DNA of 64,000 nucleotides from positions 248,001 through 312,000 of the forward strand of contig NZ_JACJPI010000064.1 of the NCBI RefSeq assembly GCF_014695975.1, given 5' to 3'. This document shows positions 1-7,371 of this stretch, one piece after another. The position numbers and the translations under genes are program-made. Below the pieces are notes generated by a model. The model was not told the origin of the DNA. It searched no databases and saw only the letters and a program-made list of their open reading frames with translations. Numbering within the stretch: position 1 is the first letter of the stretch; every line of letters starts with the position of its first letter. This DNA is from Leptolyngbya sp. FACHB-321. GTDB lineage: Bacteria; Cyanobacteriota; Cyanobacteriia; Leptolyngbyales; Leptolyngbyaceae.

Positions 1-2
1 AG

Positions 3-572
3 CCCCCTGCTGAATCCAAGCCAGCGGATGCAGATGCTAAAGATTCTGACCAGCCGACTGCTACTCCAAGTGCGCCAACCCGTGCAGAGAAGCTTTCGCC
101 AGAACAAATTGCTGCACTTCAGGCAGATGCAGCCCGATCGCGTCAGTCCGATCCTTCATACACCTTCAATGGTCCAGAAACCGAAGAAAAAGCGGCAGGA
201 GTCTTTAACGATAATGTGACTGCTTTCATAGACAGGGCGGCGAAGGTAACGGCTGGCAATGTTGATGACAGCCGCTTTTACAAAACGCCTGAGAGGGTGA
301 CTGATCTCTTTCCAAAGGATGCCTGTCCGTCGGTGAGAGGGGTGCGTAATGCTTCCTTTAGCGCGATTGTGAAACCCGATGGCACCCTCGCAGAACCGCC
401 CGTTGTGCTGCTTACATCAGGCTACAAAGGCTTAGATACGGCTGCGATCGAAGACATTACCACCACCACGAAAAATAAAAAATTTAGTGATGGTGATAAG
501 TTCCAGCTCATTCGCTTCGACTACACCTTTGACCCCAAAACGGTTTGTCCTAAGTCTGCTGATCCTGCTTAA
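3..572 (+). CDS. C-terminal part of a TonB-C-like protein (5' end outside window)
   Basis: The reading frame is open from the window edge to the TAA at 570-572, so the true start lies upstream. The visible part begins with a Pro/Ala/Ser-rich hydrophilic stretch, as expected of a periplasmic linker. A compact domain of about 100 residues follows, with a two-cysteine pattern (DACPSVRG near its start, KTVCPKS near its end). The stretch from SFSAIVKPDGTLAEPPV to FQLIRFDYTFDP resembles the TonB C-terminal fold, in which a conserved VKPDG-type strand precedes an AAIEDI helix. The family assignment is inference from this pattern. A role in envelope energy transduction or as a periplasmic partner is possible but not shown. 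A 63-codon frame at 28-219 is a shadow of this gene. Confidence 0.55.
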   Translation, partial: PPAESKPADADAKDSDQPTATPSAPTRAEKLSPEQIAALQADAARSRQSDPSYTFNGPETEEKAAGVFNDNVTAFIDRAAKVTAGNVDDSRFYKTPERVTDLFPKDACPSVRGVRNASFSAIVKPDGTLAEPPVVLLTSGYKGLDTAAIEDITTTTKNKKFSDGDKFQLIRFDYTFDPKTVCPKSADPA

Positions 573-709
573 GCGTTTGGTTCGCAGCAATTTGTACAAA
601 ACACATTGTTTATTAGAGTTGCGTGTGTGATTACCCGAATGCGCTACTCTGACTGAGATAAAGTTGTTTGCGTACTCTTTGCGGACTTGTGGGTCACGTG
701 CGATCGTCT

Positions 710-1768
710 ATGGTTCTTGATGCGTCTTTTGCAGCCCAGCTTGCAGCGTCTGCTGAACGGCTGTTTTACTTGATCGATCGCTTTCAGACAGCGAAGATTT
801 TAGTCGTCGGCGATTTGACGTTGGATGAGTTTCTTACGGGGCAGGTGGAGCGGCTGTCTCGCGAAGCGCCTGTGCTTATCATTCGCCATGAAACGACCCG
901 ACAGGTGCCGGGTGGTGGCGCAAATGCGGTCTATAACTTTGCGAAACTAGGCGCACATGTAAAAGCTGTGGGGCTGCTAGGTGTTGATGACCAGGGGAAA
1001 GCACTACGCAGCATTTTTGAAGGCGCAGGTATTGATACGCAAGGAGTTCTGCTGGACAGCGATCGCCCCACTGTGACCAAAACGCGGATTTCGGGTCATG
1101 CTCGCCAGTCAGTAACGCAGCAGATTGTGCGGGTCGATCGTAAGTCGGATGATTTGCCCGATGAATTGCTCCAGCTTCAGCTTGCCGACTACATCCAGCA
1201 GCACGTTGGCACCGTTGATGCGGTTGTCTGCTCCGATTATGGCGATGGCACCTTAACGCCACCGGTCATTCAAGCAGCGCTGACCCATTCGCTCAGTGTT
1301 GTTGACGCTCAGATCGGACTCGATCGCTACACAGGCGCAACGGTTTTCACACCCAATCTGCCTGAAGCCGAGCAAGCTGTTGGTTATTCGCTCGTTAGTT
1401 CATCAGGTAATCCGGCTGACCTAACGCAACTTCAGCAAGGTGGACACGCCCTCTTGCAGCTGACTCAGGCAAAGCAAATGCTCATCACTCGTGGCGAAGA
1501 GGGAATGAGCTTATTTGATCGCGACGGCACTCAGCACCATATTCCTGCCTTTAATCGTACGGATGTTTTTGATGTAACAGGCGCAGGCGATACCGTTGTC
1601 GCTGCCTTCACGCTGGGGCTGATCGCAGGAGCAACCTCATGGGAAGCAACCGTTTTAGGCAACCTGGCAGCCAGCATTGTCGTCCGGCAGTTTGGCACCA
1701 CACCCACAACGCCAACCGAGATGAAAGCCTCGCTTCAGGCGCTTTTGGATGAGTTTCAGCATGAGTAA
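710..1768 (+). CDS. PfkB-family sugar kinase, HldE/RfaE kinase-domain type
   Basis: This is a ribokinase-family kinase of about 352 residues. Near residue 66 it has the glycine-rich substrate loop PGGGANAVYNFAKLGA, then GVDDQGKAL. Near residue 288 it has the anion-hole and catalytic-base motif DVTGAGDTVVAAF. The order of motifs and a TKTRI-type strand match the kinase half of HldE, which phosphorylates D-glycero-D-manno-heptose 7-phosphate at C1 for heptose synthesis. The adenylyltransferase half of bifunctional HldE is absent. The frame is also open from a TTG at 668, but the ATG at 710 gives the more usual N-terminus. The exact sugar cannot be read from sequence, and other PfkB substrates remain possible. 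Confidence 0.8.
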   Translation: MVLDASFAAQLAASAERLFYLIDRFQTAKILVVGDLTLDEFLTGQVERLSREAPVLIIRHETTRQVPGGGANAVYNFAKLGAHVKAVGLLGVDDQGKALRSIFEGAGIDTQGVLLDSDRPTVTKTRISGHARQSVTQQIVRVDRKSDDLPDELLQLQLADYIQQHVGTVDAVVCSDYGDGTLTPPVIQAALTHSLSVVDAQIGLDRYTGATVFTPNLPEAEQAVGYSLVSSSGNPADLTQLQQGGHALLQLTQAKQMLITRGEEGMSLFDRDGTQHHIPAFNRTDVFDVTGAGDTVVAAFTLGLIAGATSWEATVLGNLAASIVVRQFGTTPTTPTEMKASLQALLDEFQHE

Positions 1769-1911
1769 GGAGTGATGAGGCAAGGGGCTTAGCTATCAGG
1801 CGCTAGGAGTCAGAAGTCAGAAGTTGGAACTTAAAAGACTGCTTCTGCTCCCCCTGCTTCTCTGCTCCCCTCCCTTACCTCAATAAAAGATCAGAACAGT
1901 TGGAATTAAGT

Positions 1912-1940
1912 AGTACAAATATACTGTTCTACGTGTAGAA
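1912..1940. promoter_or_regulatory. Two adjacent operator-like palindromes upstream of the 89-aa gene
   Basis: AGTACAAATATACT at 1912-1925 differs at one position from the RGTAC-N3-DGTWC pattern described for cyanobacterial LexA boxes. Right after it, TTCTACGTGTAGAA at 1927-1940 is a perfect inverted repeat with 6-bp half-sites. Both lie 30-60 bp before the ATG at 1971, a place where an operator could act. Binding by any regulator is inference. Confidence 0.3.
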
Positions 1941-1970
1941 TACTCTCAGCAGAACGTTGAGGAACTCTCT

Positions 1971-2240
1971 ATGCAACCAGCGCTTAAATTCTCGCTCGAA
2001 ATGGTTGATGGCGAAAAACTGGGTAAGCTTGCTGTGCCCTATGTTCAGGTCGCTCGATGGCTAAATTTCTTGACCTCTCCCCACTACGGTGCACAGATTA
2101 TTTTCGCCGAGCAGGGCAGAGAGGGAGTCACCATTTATTTCGATGCGTGTGACGGTATGTATAGCTACTTGAGCGATCGCCTTAATCCCGATCGCGCGCC
2201 ACACCAAGCTGAATCCATCCCGCTCGCGCTGGCTAGCTAA
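1971..2240 (+). CDS. Hypothetical protein, 89 aa
   Basis: I do not recognise a family. The protein is 89 residues, without a signal peptide or a membrane segment. Its middle is aromatic and hydrophobic (VARWLNFLTSPHYGAQIIF) and the C-terminal part is Asp/Pro-rich. The ATG at 1971 follows an imperfect GAGGAA purine stretch in a suitable position, and the gene has its own upstream region with two operator-like palindromes at 1912-1940, which supports an independent transcription unit. Base composition and a GCGATCGC site inside the frame are like the neighbours, so nothing points to recent transfer. It is most likely a soluble lineage-restricted protein. Confidence 0.6.
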   Translation: MQPALKFSLEMVDGEKLGKLAVPYVQVARWLNFLTSPHYGAQIIFAEQGREGVTIYFDACDGMYSYLSDRLNPDRAPHQAESIPLALAS

Positions 2241-2353
2241 GGTTCTAGCAAGCTTTTCTGACGGTTGGTATCTTTCAAAGCTATTGTTTTTTGTAGGAAT
2301 GTTATTGCAATATCCCTACAGCTCTGTTCTACTGATACCTACCGTTAGCCCCT

Positions 2354-2845
2354 ATGCCTGAACCAATCCAGCTCCGCGCGGCAACTGCTAGCGATGTGCC
2401 GACTATCTTTGCTTTAATTCAGGCATTGGCAGAGTATGAAAAACTTTCTCATGCAGTTACAGGCACGCCGGAAGCATTAAAGGAGCATTTGTTTGGTTCA
2501 CGTCCCTATGCTGAAGTGGTTTTGGCTGAAACCGCAGGTAACGTTGCTGGACTGGCGCTCTTTTTTTACAACTATTCGACGTTTTTAACAAAACCAGGGC
2601 TTTATCTGGAGGATTTGTTTGTTTTGCCAGAGTATCGGCAACGGGGCATCGGCAAGGCATTGCTGATATATTTAGCGCAACGGGCGATCGCAGAAGGCTG
2701 TGGGCGGCTGGAATGGAGTGTGCTCGATTGGAATGCACCCGCGATCGCCTTTTACGAGCAGATGGGCGCTACTGTTTTACCTGATTGGCGCATCTGTCGC
2801 GTTACAGGAGATGCATTGACGCTGATGGCGGGTAAAACATCGTGA
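2354..2845 (+). CDS. GNAT-family N-acetyltransferase (SSAT-like)
   Basis: This is a single GNAT domain of 163 residues. It starts with IQLRAATASDVPTIFALIQ (beta1-alpha1) and carries the acetyl-CoA pyrophosphate loop PEYRQRGIGKALL near residues 93-105, followed by the beta5-alpha4 segment WNAPAIAFYEQMGA. The LYLEDLFVLPEYRQRGIG stretch is typical of the diamine/thialysine acetyltransferase branch, so an amine or a small amino-acid analogue is a plausible acceptor, but the substrate cannot be fixed. The ATG at 2354 is favoured because the domain begins within ten residues of it. A long hairpin follows the stop (2893-2934). The gene appears monocistronic. Confidence 0.85.
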   Translation: MPEPIQLRAATASDVPTIFALIQALAEYEKLSHAVTGTPEALKEHLFGSRPYAEVVLAETAGNVAGLALFFYNYSTFLTKPGLYLEDLFVLPEYRQRGIGKALLIYLAQRAIAEGCGRLEWSVLDWNAPAIAFYEQMGATVLPDWRICRVTGDALTLMAGKTS

Positions 2846-2888
2846 GACGATAGCGGTGAAGCTTGTAGACTGGGAAGTAAGAGTAATT

Positions 2889-2938
2889 GAGAACGGAGAC
2901 GAAGAGCGATCGACACTAATCGCTTTGTCTCCGTCTCT
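2889..2938 (+). terminator. Long hairpin after the GNAT gene
   Basis: Positions 2893-2910 and 2919-2934 form a nearly perfect stem (ACGGAGAC...AGCGAT pairing with ATCGCT...GTCTCCGT) with a short loop; flanking GAG/CTC extends it. It lies between the GNAT stop and the next GTG start. There is no clean T-run, so it may act in RNA stability rather than intrinsic termination. Confidence 0.5.
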
Positions 2939-2975
2939 AACCAAAACCCTCTAAACACTTCAGGAGCGTGCGATC

Positions 2976-3182
2976 GTGTCTATTTGGGTAAACGAACAGA
3001 TTGATCCATCCGGTATCCTCTACTCGTGCATTGCGTGTTGCGATGAAGACCACGCGCAGGACTGCCACCAATCGTTTCAAAACAATTTGACCGCTGAACA
3101 AGTGGCAGCAGGCTGGATTGCCCGCCTACGTACCGTCAATTCGTGGGACGAAGTGCCTGCCAATGCGTTGAAGTTGGACTAA
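2976..3182 (+). CDS. Conserved small cysteine-rich hypothetical protein, 68 aa
   Basis: This 68-residue soluble protein starts at a GTG (2976) with CAGGAG placed about ten bases upstream, which decides the start. It contains a cysteine/histidine cluster, CIACCDEDHAQDCH, near residues 18-31, which could bind a metal or be redox active. The C-terminal half (LTAEQVAAGWIARLRTVNSWDEVP) looks like an amphipathic helix. From memory, similar short proteins recur in cyanobacteria without assigned function. No signal peptide or membrane segment is present. The metal-binding idea is inference from the Cys/His spacing. Confidence 0.6.
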   Translation: MSIWVNEQIDPSGILYSCIACCDEDHAQDCHQSFQNNLTAEQVAAGWIARLRTVNSWDEVPANALKLD

Positions 3183-3766
3183 TCGAGTTGGACTAGCTGA
3201 ACGATCTTCTTGTAGTCCAAGAAGCCAACTCCACTGAACCGTATGGTGTCTCCAAGTCGGGGAACAATTCTCACGGCATGACGGTTTTTGATGATGGTCT
3301 TTGCCTAGAATCCAACAGTTGCCCCGTTCTCTATTGAGTCTTTGAACACTTTTGTCAGTTTAAAGTGAAGAAAAATCACTAATAGTTGCAATTACGTTAA
3401 AAAGCCCGTTGCCAAAGTAATTGTGACAAAAGGTAGCACTTTTTCTTGGATGCTTATTTCATCGTGATTGTGACTTTGAAGGTCAATTGCTTGCGTCTGC
3501 GATCGCTTCGTAAAACTTAAAAATCAATCTTCGTAGACTTCGCTGAATAGCAACGAATCAAGCTCTTAAACTAGTCTATTAAAGGGCTTTGAGCGATAGG
3601 AAGAGATTGCAATCGAGTTGATAAATCTTCACAGGCAACGCTGGAATAATAAAAACGGATCTCAATACTATGAGAGTAGGTAAGCAATACCAGCATTTGG
3701 TAAAGATTGCCAAACACTTATTTTTTGGCTACGGATTTCCTGTAGTTTCTAGCACTTATTACTACT
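3183..3766 (+). promoter_or_regulatory. 584-bp non-coding leader and promoter region of psbA
   Basis: No supported gene lies in this AT-rich spacer. It must hold the psbA promoter and 5' UTR, since psbA is preceded by nothing else on its strand. I cannot pick a convincing -35/-10 pair or a Shine-Dalgarno sequence directly before the ATG at 3767. The last 60 bases are pyrimidine-rich and AT-rich, as in other psbA leaders controlled after transcription. Confidence 0.5.
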
Positions 3767-4849
3767 ATGACAACAACCATTCAAAGGCGCGAAAGCGAAA
3801 GCGCATGGGATCGGTTTTGTAACTGGGTCACTAGCACTGATAACCGTCTGTATGTAGGCTGGTTTGGAGTGTTGATGATCCCTACCCTGCTGTCAGCAAC
3901 TATCTGCTTTATCATTGCTTTCATTGCTGCTCCCCCTGTAGATATTGACGGCATTCGTGAGCCTGTGGCTGGCTCTTTGCTGTATGGCAACAACATTATC
4001 TCCGGCGCGGTTGTGCCTTCCTCCAATGCGATCGGTCTTCATATGTACCCCATTTGGGAAGCCGCTTCTCTAGATGAGTGGCTCTACAACGGTGGTCCTT
4101 ATCAGCTCATTGTTTTCCACTTTTTGATCGGCATCTTCGCTTACATGGGTCGCCAGTGGGAACTCTCCTACCGCCTCGGTATGCGTCCCTGGATCTGCGT
4201 CGCTTACTCTGCACCTCTAGCGGCAGCTACGTCCGTACTGCTTATCTATCCGATCGGTCAAGGCTCCTTCTCTGACGGGATGCCCCTCGGCATTTCTGGC
4301 ACCTTTAACTTCATGTTCGTGTTCCAGGCAGAGCACAACATTCTGATGCACCCCTTCCATATGTTGGGTGTGGCAGGTGTTTTCGGTGGTAGCTTGTTCT
4401 CCGCTATGCACGGTTCGCTGGTTACGTCCTCTTTGGTGCGAGAAACCAGCGAAAACGAGTCAGCAAATAGCGGCTACAAGTTTGGTCAAGAAGAAGAAAC
4501 CTACAACATCGTGGCAGCACATGGCTACTTCGGTCGTTTGATCTTTCAATACGCCAGCTTTAACAACTCACGCTCACTGCACTTCTTCTTGGGTGCGTGG
4601 CCCGTAGTTGGTATTTGGTTGACGGCTCTGGGCATTAGCACAATGGCGTTTAACCTGAATGGATTCAACTTCAACCAATCAGTGTTGGATTCTCAAGGTC
4701 GTGTGGTTAATACCTGGGCGGACATCTTGAACCGCGCCAACCTGGGTATGGAAGTGATGCACGAACGCAATGCTCACAACTTCCCGCTTGACCTGGCAGC
4801 AGGCGACGCAATTCTCGTTTCAATGCAGGCTCCTGCGATCGACGGCTAA
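3767..4849 (+). CDS. psbA: Photosystem II D1 protein
   Basis: This is the D1 reaction-centre protein, 360 residues, five transmembrane helices, in the thylakoid membrane. Key residues are at the standard positions: Tyr161 (TyrZ), Asp170, Glu189, His190, His198 (P680), His215 and His272 (non-haem iron), Ser264 (QB/herbicide site), and His332, Glu333, His337, Asp342 and Ala344 (manganese cluster). Processing after Ala344 would remove a 16-residue tail. Residue 130 is Gln, as in the D1:1 (low-light, PsbA1) type rather than the Glu130 high-light type. The gene has a long leader and a strong terminator, so it is monocistronic. Cyanobacteria usually carry several psbA copies; only this one is in the window. 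Confidence 0.99.
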   Translation: MTTTIQRRESESAWDRFCNWVTSTDNRLYVGWFGVLMIPTLLSATICFIIAFIAAPPVDIDGIREPVAGSLLYGNNIISGAVVPSSNAIGLHMYPIWEAASLDEWLYNGGPYQLIVFHFLIGIFAYMGRQWELSYRLGMRPWICVAYSAPLAAATSVLLIYPIGQGSFSDGMPLGISGTFNFMFVFQAEHNILMHPFHMLGVAGVFGGSLFSAMHGSLVTSSLVRETSENESANSGYKFGQEEETYNIVAAHGYFGRLIFQYASFNNSRSLHFFLGAWPVVGIWLTALGISTMAFNLNGFNFNQSVLDSQGRVVNTWADILNRANLGMEVMHERNAHNFPLDLAAGDAILVSMQAPAIDG

Positions 4850-4868
4850 TTACACCAGTCTCTTGCTC

Positions 4869-4908
4869 AAAAAAAGCGCTTCCCTAACATTAGGAGAGCG
4901 CTTTTTTA
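4869..4908 (+). terminator. Intrinsic terminator of psbA
   Basis: An 11-bp stem (AAAAAAGCGCT at about 4870-4880 pairing with AGCGCTTTTTT at 4897-4907) encloses a 16-base loop and ends in a T-run. It sits 20 bases after the psbA stop. Its symmetry (A-run on the left arm) lets it serve the convergent minus-strand gene ending at 4922 as well. Confidence 0.9.
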
Positions 4909-4921
4909 GTAATTGAAACTT

Positions 4922-5722
4922 TTATGAAAACCATCCAGAAAGACGTGCTATGAAGGTTTTTGCAGTCAAAGTGATACCAACTGCTGACCACAACCAGTTT
5001 TCCTTTATTAACTCAACTGCGACTCGTGGTGTTGAACCATATTGGCTGAACCAAGTAGCATCTGTTTGCAATGTTTGATAGCAGGCGCAACTAAAGACAT
5101 TTGCAATTATATCAACCTTTCTTAGGGTAGATTGATGCAATTTAATATAAGCTCTGTTACTGAAAGCTTCGGCTTCTTCCTTACCAGTTAGAGAATCTCT
5201 TTTATTAATGCTATTTTTATCTACTAAAGCTTCTAATCTTGGATGTCCGATATATTCACGACCGTATATAGCAACTAGAGCACGAGCTAAATCAAATTTC
5301 TTACTTTCAAAGATCGAAAAAGGGTTGCCGTTAAGAACGCTATAGCGATGCTCAATTGCAGCAAAACCATAATTGATATCACGCATATTCCAATGCACCC
5401 ATGAGGATTGTTGGTGTGAGCGTACGAAATCAAAAAACTCATCTAACGTTTCTTTCTCAAGCTCATCATAGTTAGCATCAATTTGATTAAAAGGAACGTT
5501 CTTTTGTTCGGCGATTTTATGAATAGAAAATGACTCTGTTTGTCCAGAAGCTAAATTTCTTACAGCAATAGATGTGATTCGGGGTGTTCGACCATCAGTC
5601 CTTTCATAAAAACTCTCGCAGGAGTAATGGATAACCAAAGTTGTCTCAGCACTGTCCATCAGTGAATTAATCTTAGCTCGTGCTTGTTTACAGTCTTTCA
5701 ACCGACGAAGTGCCTCACCCAT
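4922..5722 (-). CDS. Unknown protein, AT-rich gene; distant DEDDh-exonuclease-like pattern
   Basis: This 266-residue protein belongs to no family I can name. Three spaced segments are reminiscent of DEDDh 3'-5' exonucleases: an acidic residue after a beta strand (LVIHYSCESFY, residues 29-39), a His/Asn/Asp segment (HWNMRDINYGFAAIEHRY, around residue 109) and a late His-Lys-Asp helix (LHQSTLRKVDIIANVF, around residue 195). Key acids of a real exonuclease are not all convincing, so this is a weak hypothesis. The last 30 residues (WLWSAVGITLTAKTF) could form one membrane segment. Codon use is markedly more AT-rich than the neighbouring genes and no HIP1 octamer is seen inside, which suggests acquisition. 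It stands alone, convergent to psbA and divergent from aroC. Confidence 0.7.
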   Translation of the reverse strand: MGEALRRLKDCKQARAKINSLMDSAETTLVIHYSCESFYERTDGRTPRITSIAVRNLASGQTESFSIHKIAEQKNVPFNQIDANYDELEKETLDEFFDFVRSHQQSSWVHWNMRDINYGFAAIEHRYSVLNGNPFSIFESKKFDLARALVAIYGREYIGHPRLEALVDKNSINKRDSLTGKEEAEAFSNRAYIKLHQSTLRKVDIIANVFSCACYQTLQTDATWFSQYGSTPRVAVELIKENWLWSAVGITLTAKTFIARLSGWFS

Positions 5723-5902
5723 GAAATCTCCAGAAAAAGCTTAAGCAATGTGAATACTCTAACTAAGAATTTACTAAGCGTGATTGAGTTGCTTCAAGAC
5801 CATCTAAGAGACTTGAAGTGATGGTGGAGCGCTGCTTTTTAAGCAATAATTTGCTGCGTTTTCCGCTACGATCGCGATCTTACAATCTCTCCAACATTCA
5901 CT

Positions 5903-6991
5903 ATGGGCAACACCTTCGGTCATCTCTTTCGCATTACCACCTTCGGCGAATCGCATGGCGGTGGCGTTGGTGTCGTCATTGATGGTTGTCCGCCTAGGCT
6001 AGAAATCTCGGTTGAGGAAATCCAGGCAGAGTTGAACCGCCGTAGACCGGGGCAAAGCAAGATTACAACGCCGCGCAATGAAGCGGATACCTGCGAAATT
6101 CTCTCTGGCATGGTTGATGGTAAAACGACGGGCACCCCGATCGCCATCCTCGTTCGTAACAAAGACCAGCGATCACAAGACTATGACGAAATGGCGGTCA
6201 AGTACCGTCCCTCTCATGCCGATGCAACCTATGACGAGAAGTATGGCATTCGTAACTGGCAGGGTGGGGGTCGCTCATCTGCACGGGAGACCATTGGGCG
6301 AGTCGCAGCTGGCGCGATCGCTAAAAAGATTCTTCAGCAAGTGGGAGGGGTAGAAATCATCGGTTACGTCAAGCGAATCAAAGATCTGGAAGGTGCCGTT
6401 GATGCCGAAACCGTGACTTTGGAGCAGGTGGAGAGCAACATCGTCCGTTGTCCTGATCAAGACGCTGCCGATCGCATGATTGATTTGATTGAACAGATGC
6501 GGAAAGAAGGGGATTCGATCGGTGGTGTCGTGGAATGTGTTGCCCGTCATGTCCCCAAAAGTCTGGGAATGCCCGTTTTCGACAAGCTCGAAGCTGATCT
6601 AGCAAAGGGCATCATGTCTCTCCCAGCGACTAAAGGCTTTGAAATTGGCTCTGGCTTTGCAGGCACATTGCTAACAGGCAGTGAGCATAACGACGCATTT
6701 TACACAGACGATCGCGGCACCATTCGCACTGTTACAAATCGATCGGGCGGTGTACAAGGGGGCATCTCCAACGGCGAAAATATTCTCATTCGCGTTGCTT
6801 TCAAGCCCACTGCTACCATTCGCAAAGAGCAACGCACCGTAACGAATGCAGGCGAAGAAGTGACATTAGCAGCCAAAGGTCGCCACGATCCCTGTGTATT
6901 GCCCCGTGCTGTGCCGATGGTTGAAGCAATGATGGCGCTCGTACTATGTGATCACCTCCTACGCCAGCAAGGGCAGTGTGGCGTGCTGTGA
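5903..6991 (+). CDS. aroC: Chorismate synthase
   Basis: AroC converts 5-enolpyruvylshikimate 3-phosphate to chorismate, the last shared step to Phe, Tyr, Trp, folate and quinones; it needs reduced FMN. The protein is 362 residues, the usual length. Recognisable signatures are the N-terminal [31 protein letters not shown], the central [18 protein letters not shown] and the C-terminal [14 protein letters not shown]. The ATG at 5903 gives the expected [19 protein letters not shown] beginning. The stop at 6989-6991 is overlapped by an open frame for the next short gene. The final six residues (GQCGVL) vary among species. Confidence 0.98.
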   Translation: MGNTFGHLFRITTFGESHGGGVGVVIDGCPPRLEISVEEIQAELNRRRPGQSKITTPRNEADTCEILSGMVDGKTTGTPIAILVRNKDQRSQDYDEMAVKYRPSHADATYDEKYGIRNWQGGGRSSARETIGRVAAGAIAKKILQQVGGVEIIGYVKRIKDLEGAVDAETVTLEQVESNIVRCPDQDAADRMIDLIEQMRKEGDSIGGVVECVARHVPKSLGMPVFDKLEADLAKGIMSLPATKGFEIGSGFAGTLLTGSEHNDAFYTDDRGTIRTVTNRSGGVQGGISNGENILIRVAFKPTATIRKEQRTVTNAGEEVTLAAKGRHDPCVLPRAVPMVEAMMALVLCDHLLRQQGQCGVL

Positions 6992-7056
6992 TCTTTGACC
7001 AGTGGATGGGCACTTTGAAGAAGGAATTGCATCCACGAAGTCTCAGGAAAAAGGCT

Positions 7057-7371
7057 ATGAAGCAGGTCAAGACTCGCTGGCTAGGCTCTCTAACCAGACG
7101 AGTCAGCTCCAGCCTATACGGTTGGCGATCGTTCAGTGGCTTAAGCTTCATCGCCCTGATCATTAGTCTTGGTCTCAACGCTTGTGCCGTCGGGCAGCCA
7201 AAATTGCAATCGCTGAAGGTTGGCATTCAGTCGCAGGGCAGGCTAAAACAGTCGATCGCCCAACTGGCTCAACTGTTGCAAGACGATCCACGCGCTGGTC
7301 ACGCGCCCCGTAAAGACATTGAAATCAACTCCAGACCAATCACTGCTGCAATTGAGGCTTGGAAAGCTTGA
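7057..7371 (+). CDS. Short lipoprotein, possibly a truncated PhnD-type binding protein
   Basis: The frame is open from 6976, inside aroC, but the ATG at 7057 gives a sensible export signal: MKQVKTRWLG, a hydrophobic stretch (LSFIALIISLGLNAC), then a lipobox-like cysteine. The mature part (LKVGIQSQGRLKQSIAQLAQLLQ ... EINSRPITAAIEAWKA) looks like only the first lobe of a PhnD/phosphonate-type solute-binding protein, in which a strand like LKVGIQS is followed by a helix and a later SYxxAIEAxKAG segment. The reading stops there, about 200 residues short of the family length. It overlaps the following histidine kinase by 13 bp. PhnD-like proteins often precede sensor kinases in cyanobacteria, so a deletion remnant is plausible; this is inference. 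Confidence 0.45.
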   Translation: MKQVKTRWLGSLTRRVSSSLYGWRSFSGLSFIALIISLGLNACAVGQPKLQSLKVGIQSQGRLKQSIAQLAQLLQDDPRAGHAPRKDIEINSRPITAAIEAWKA

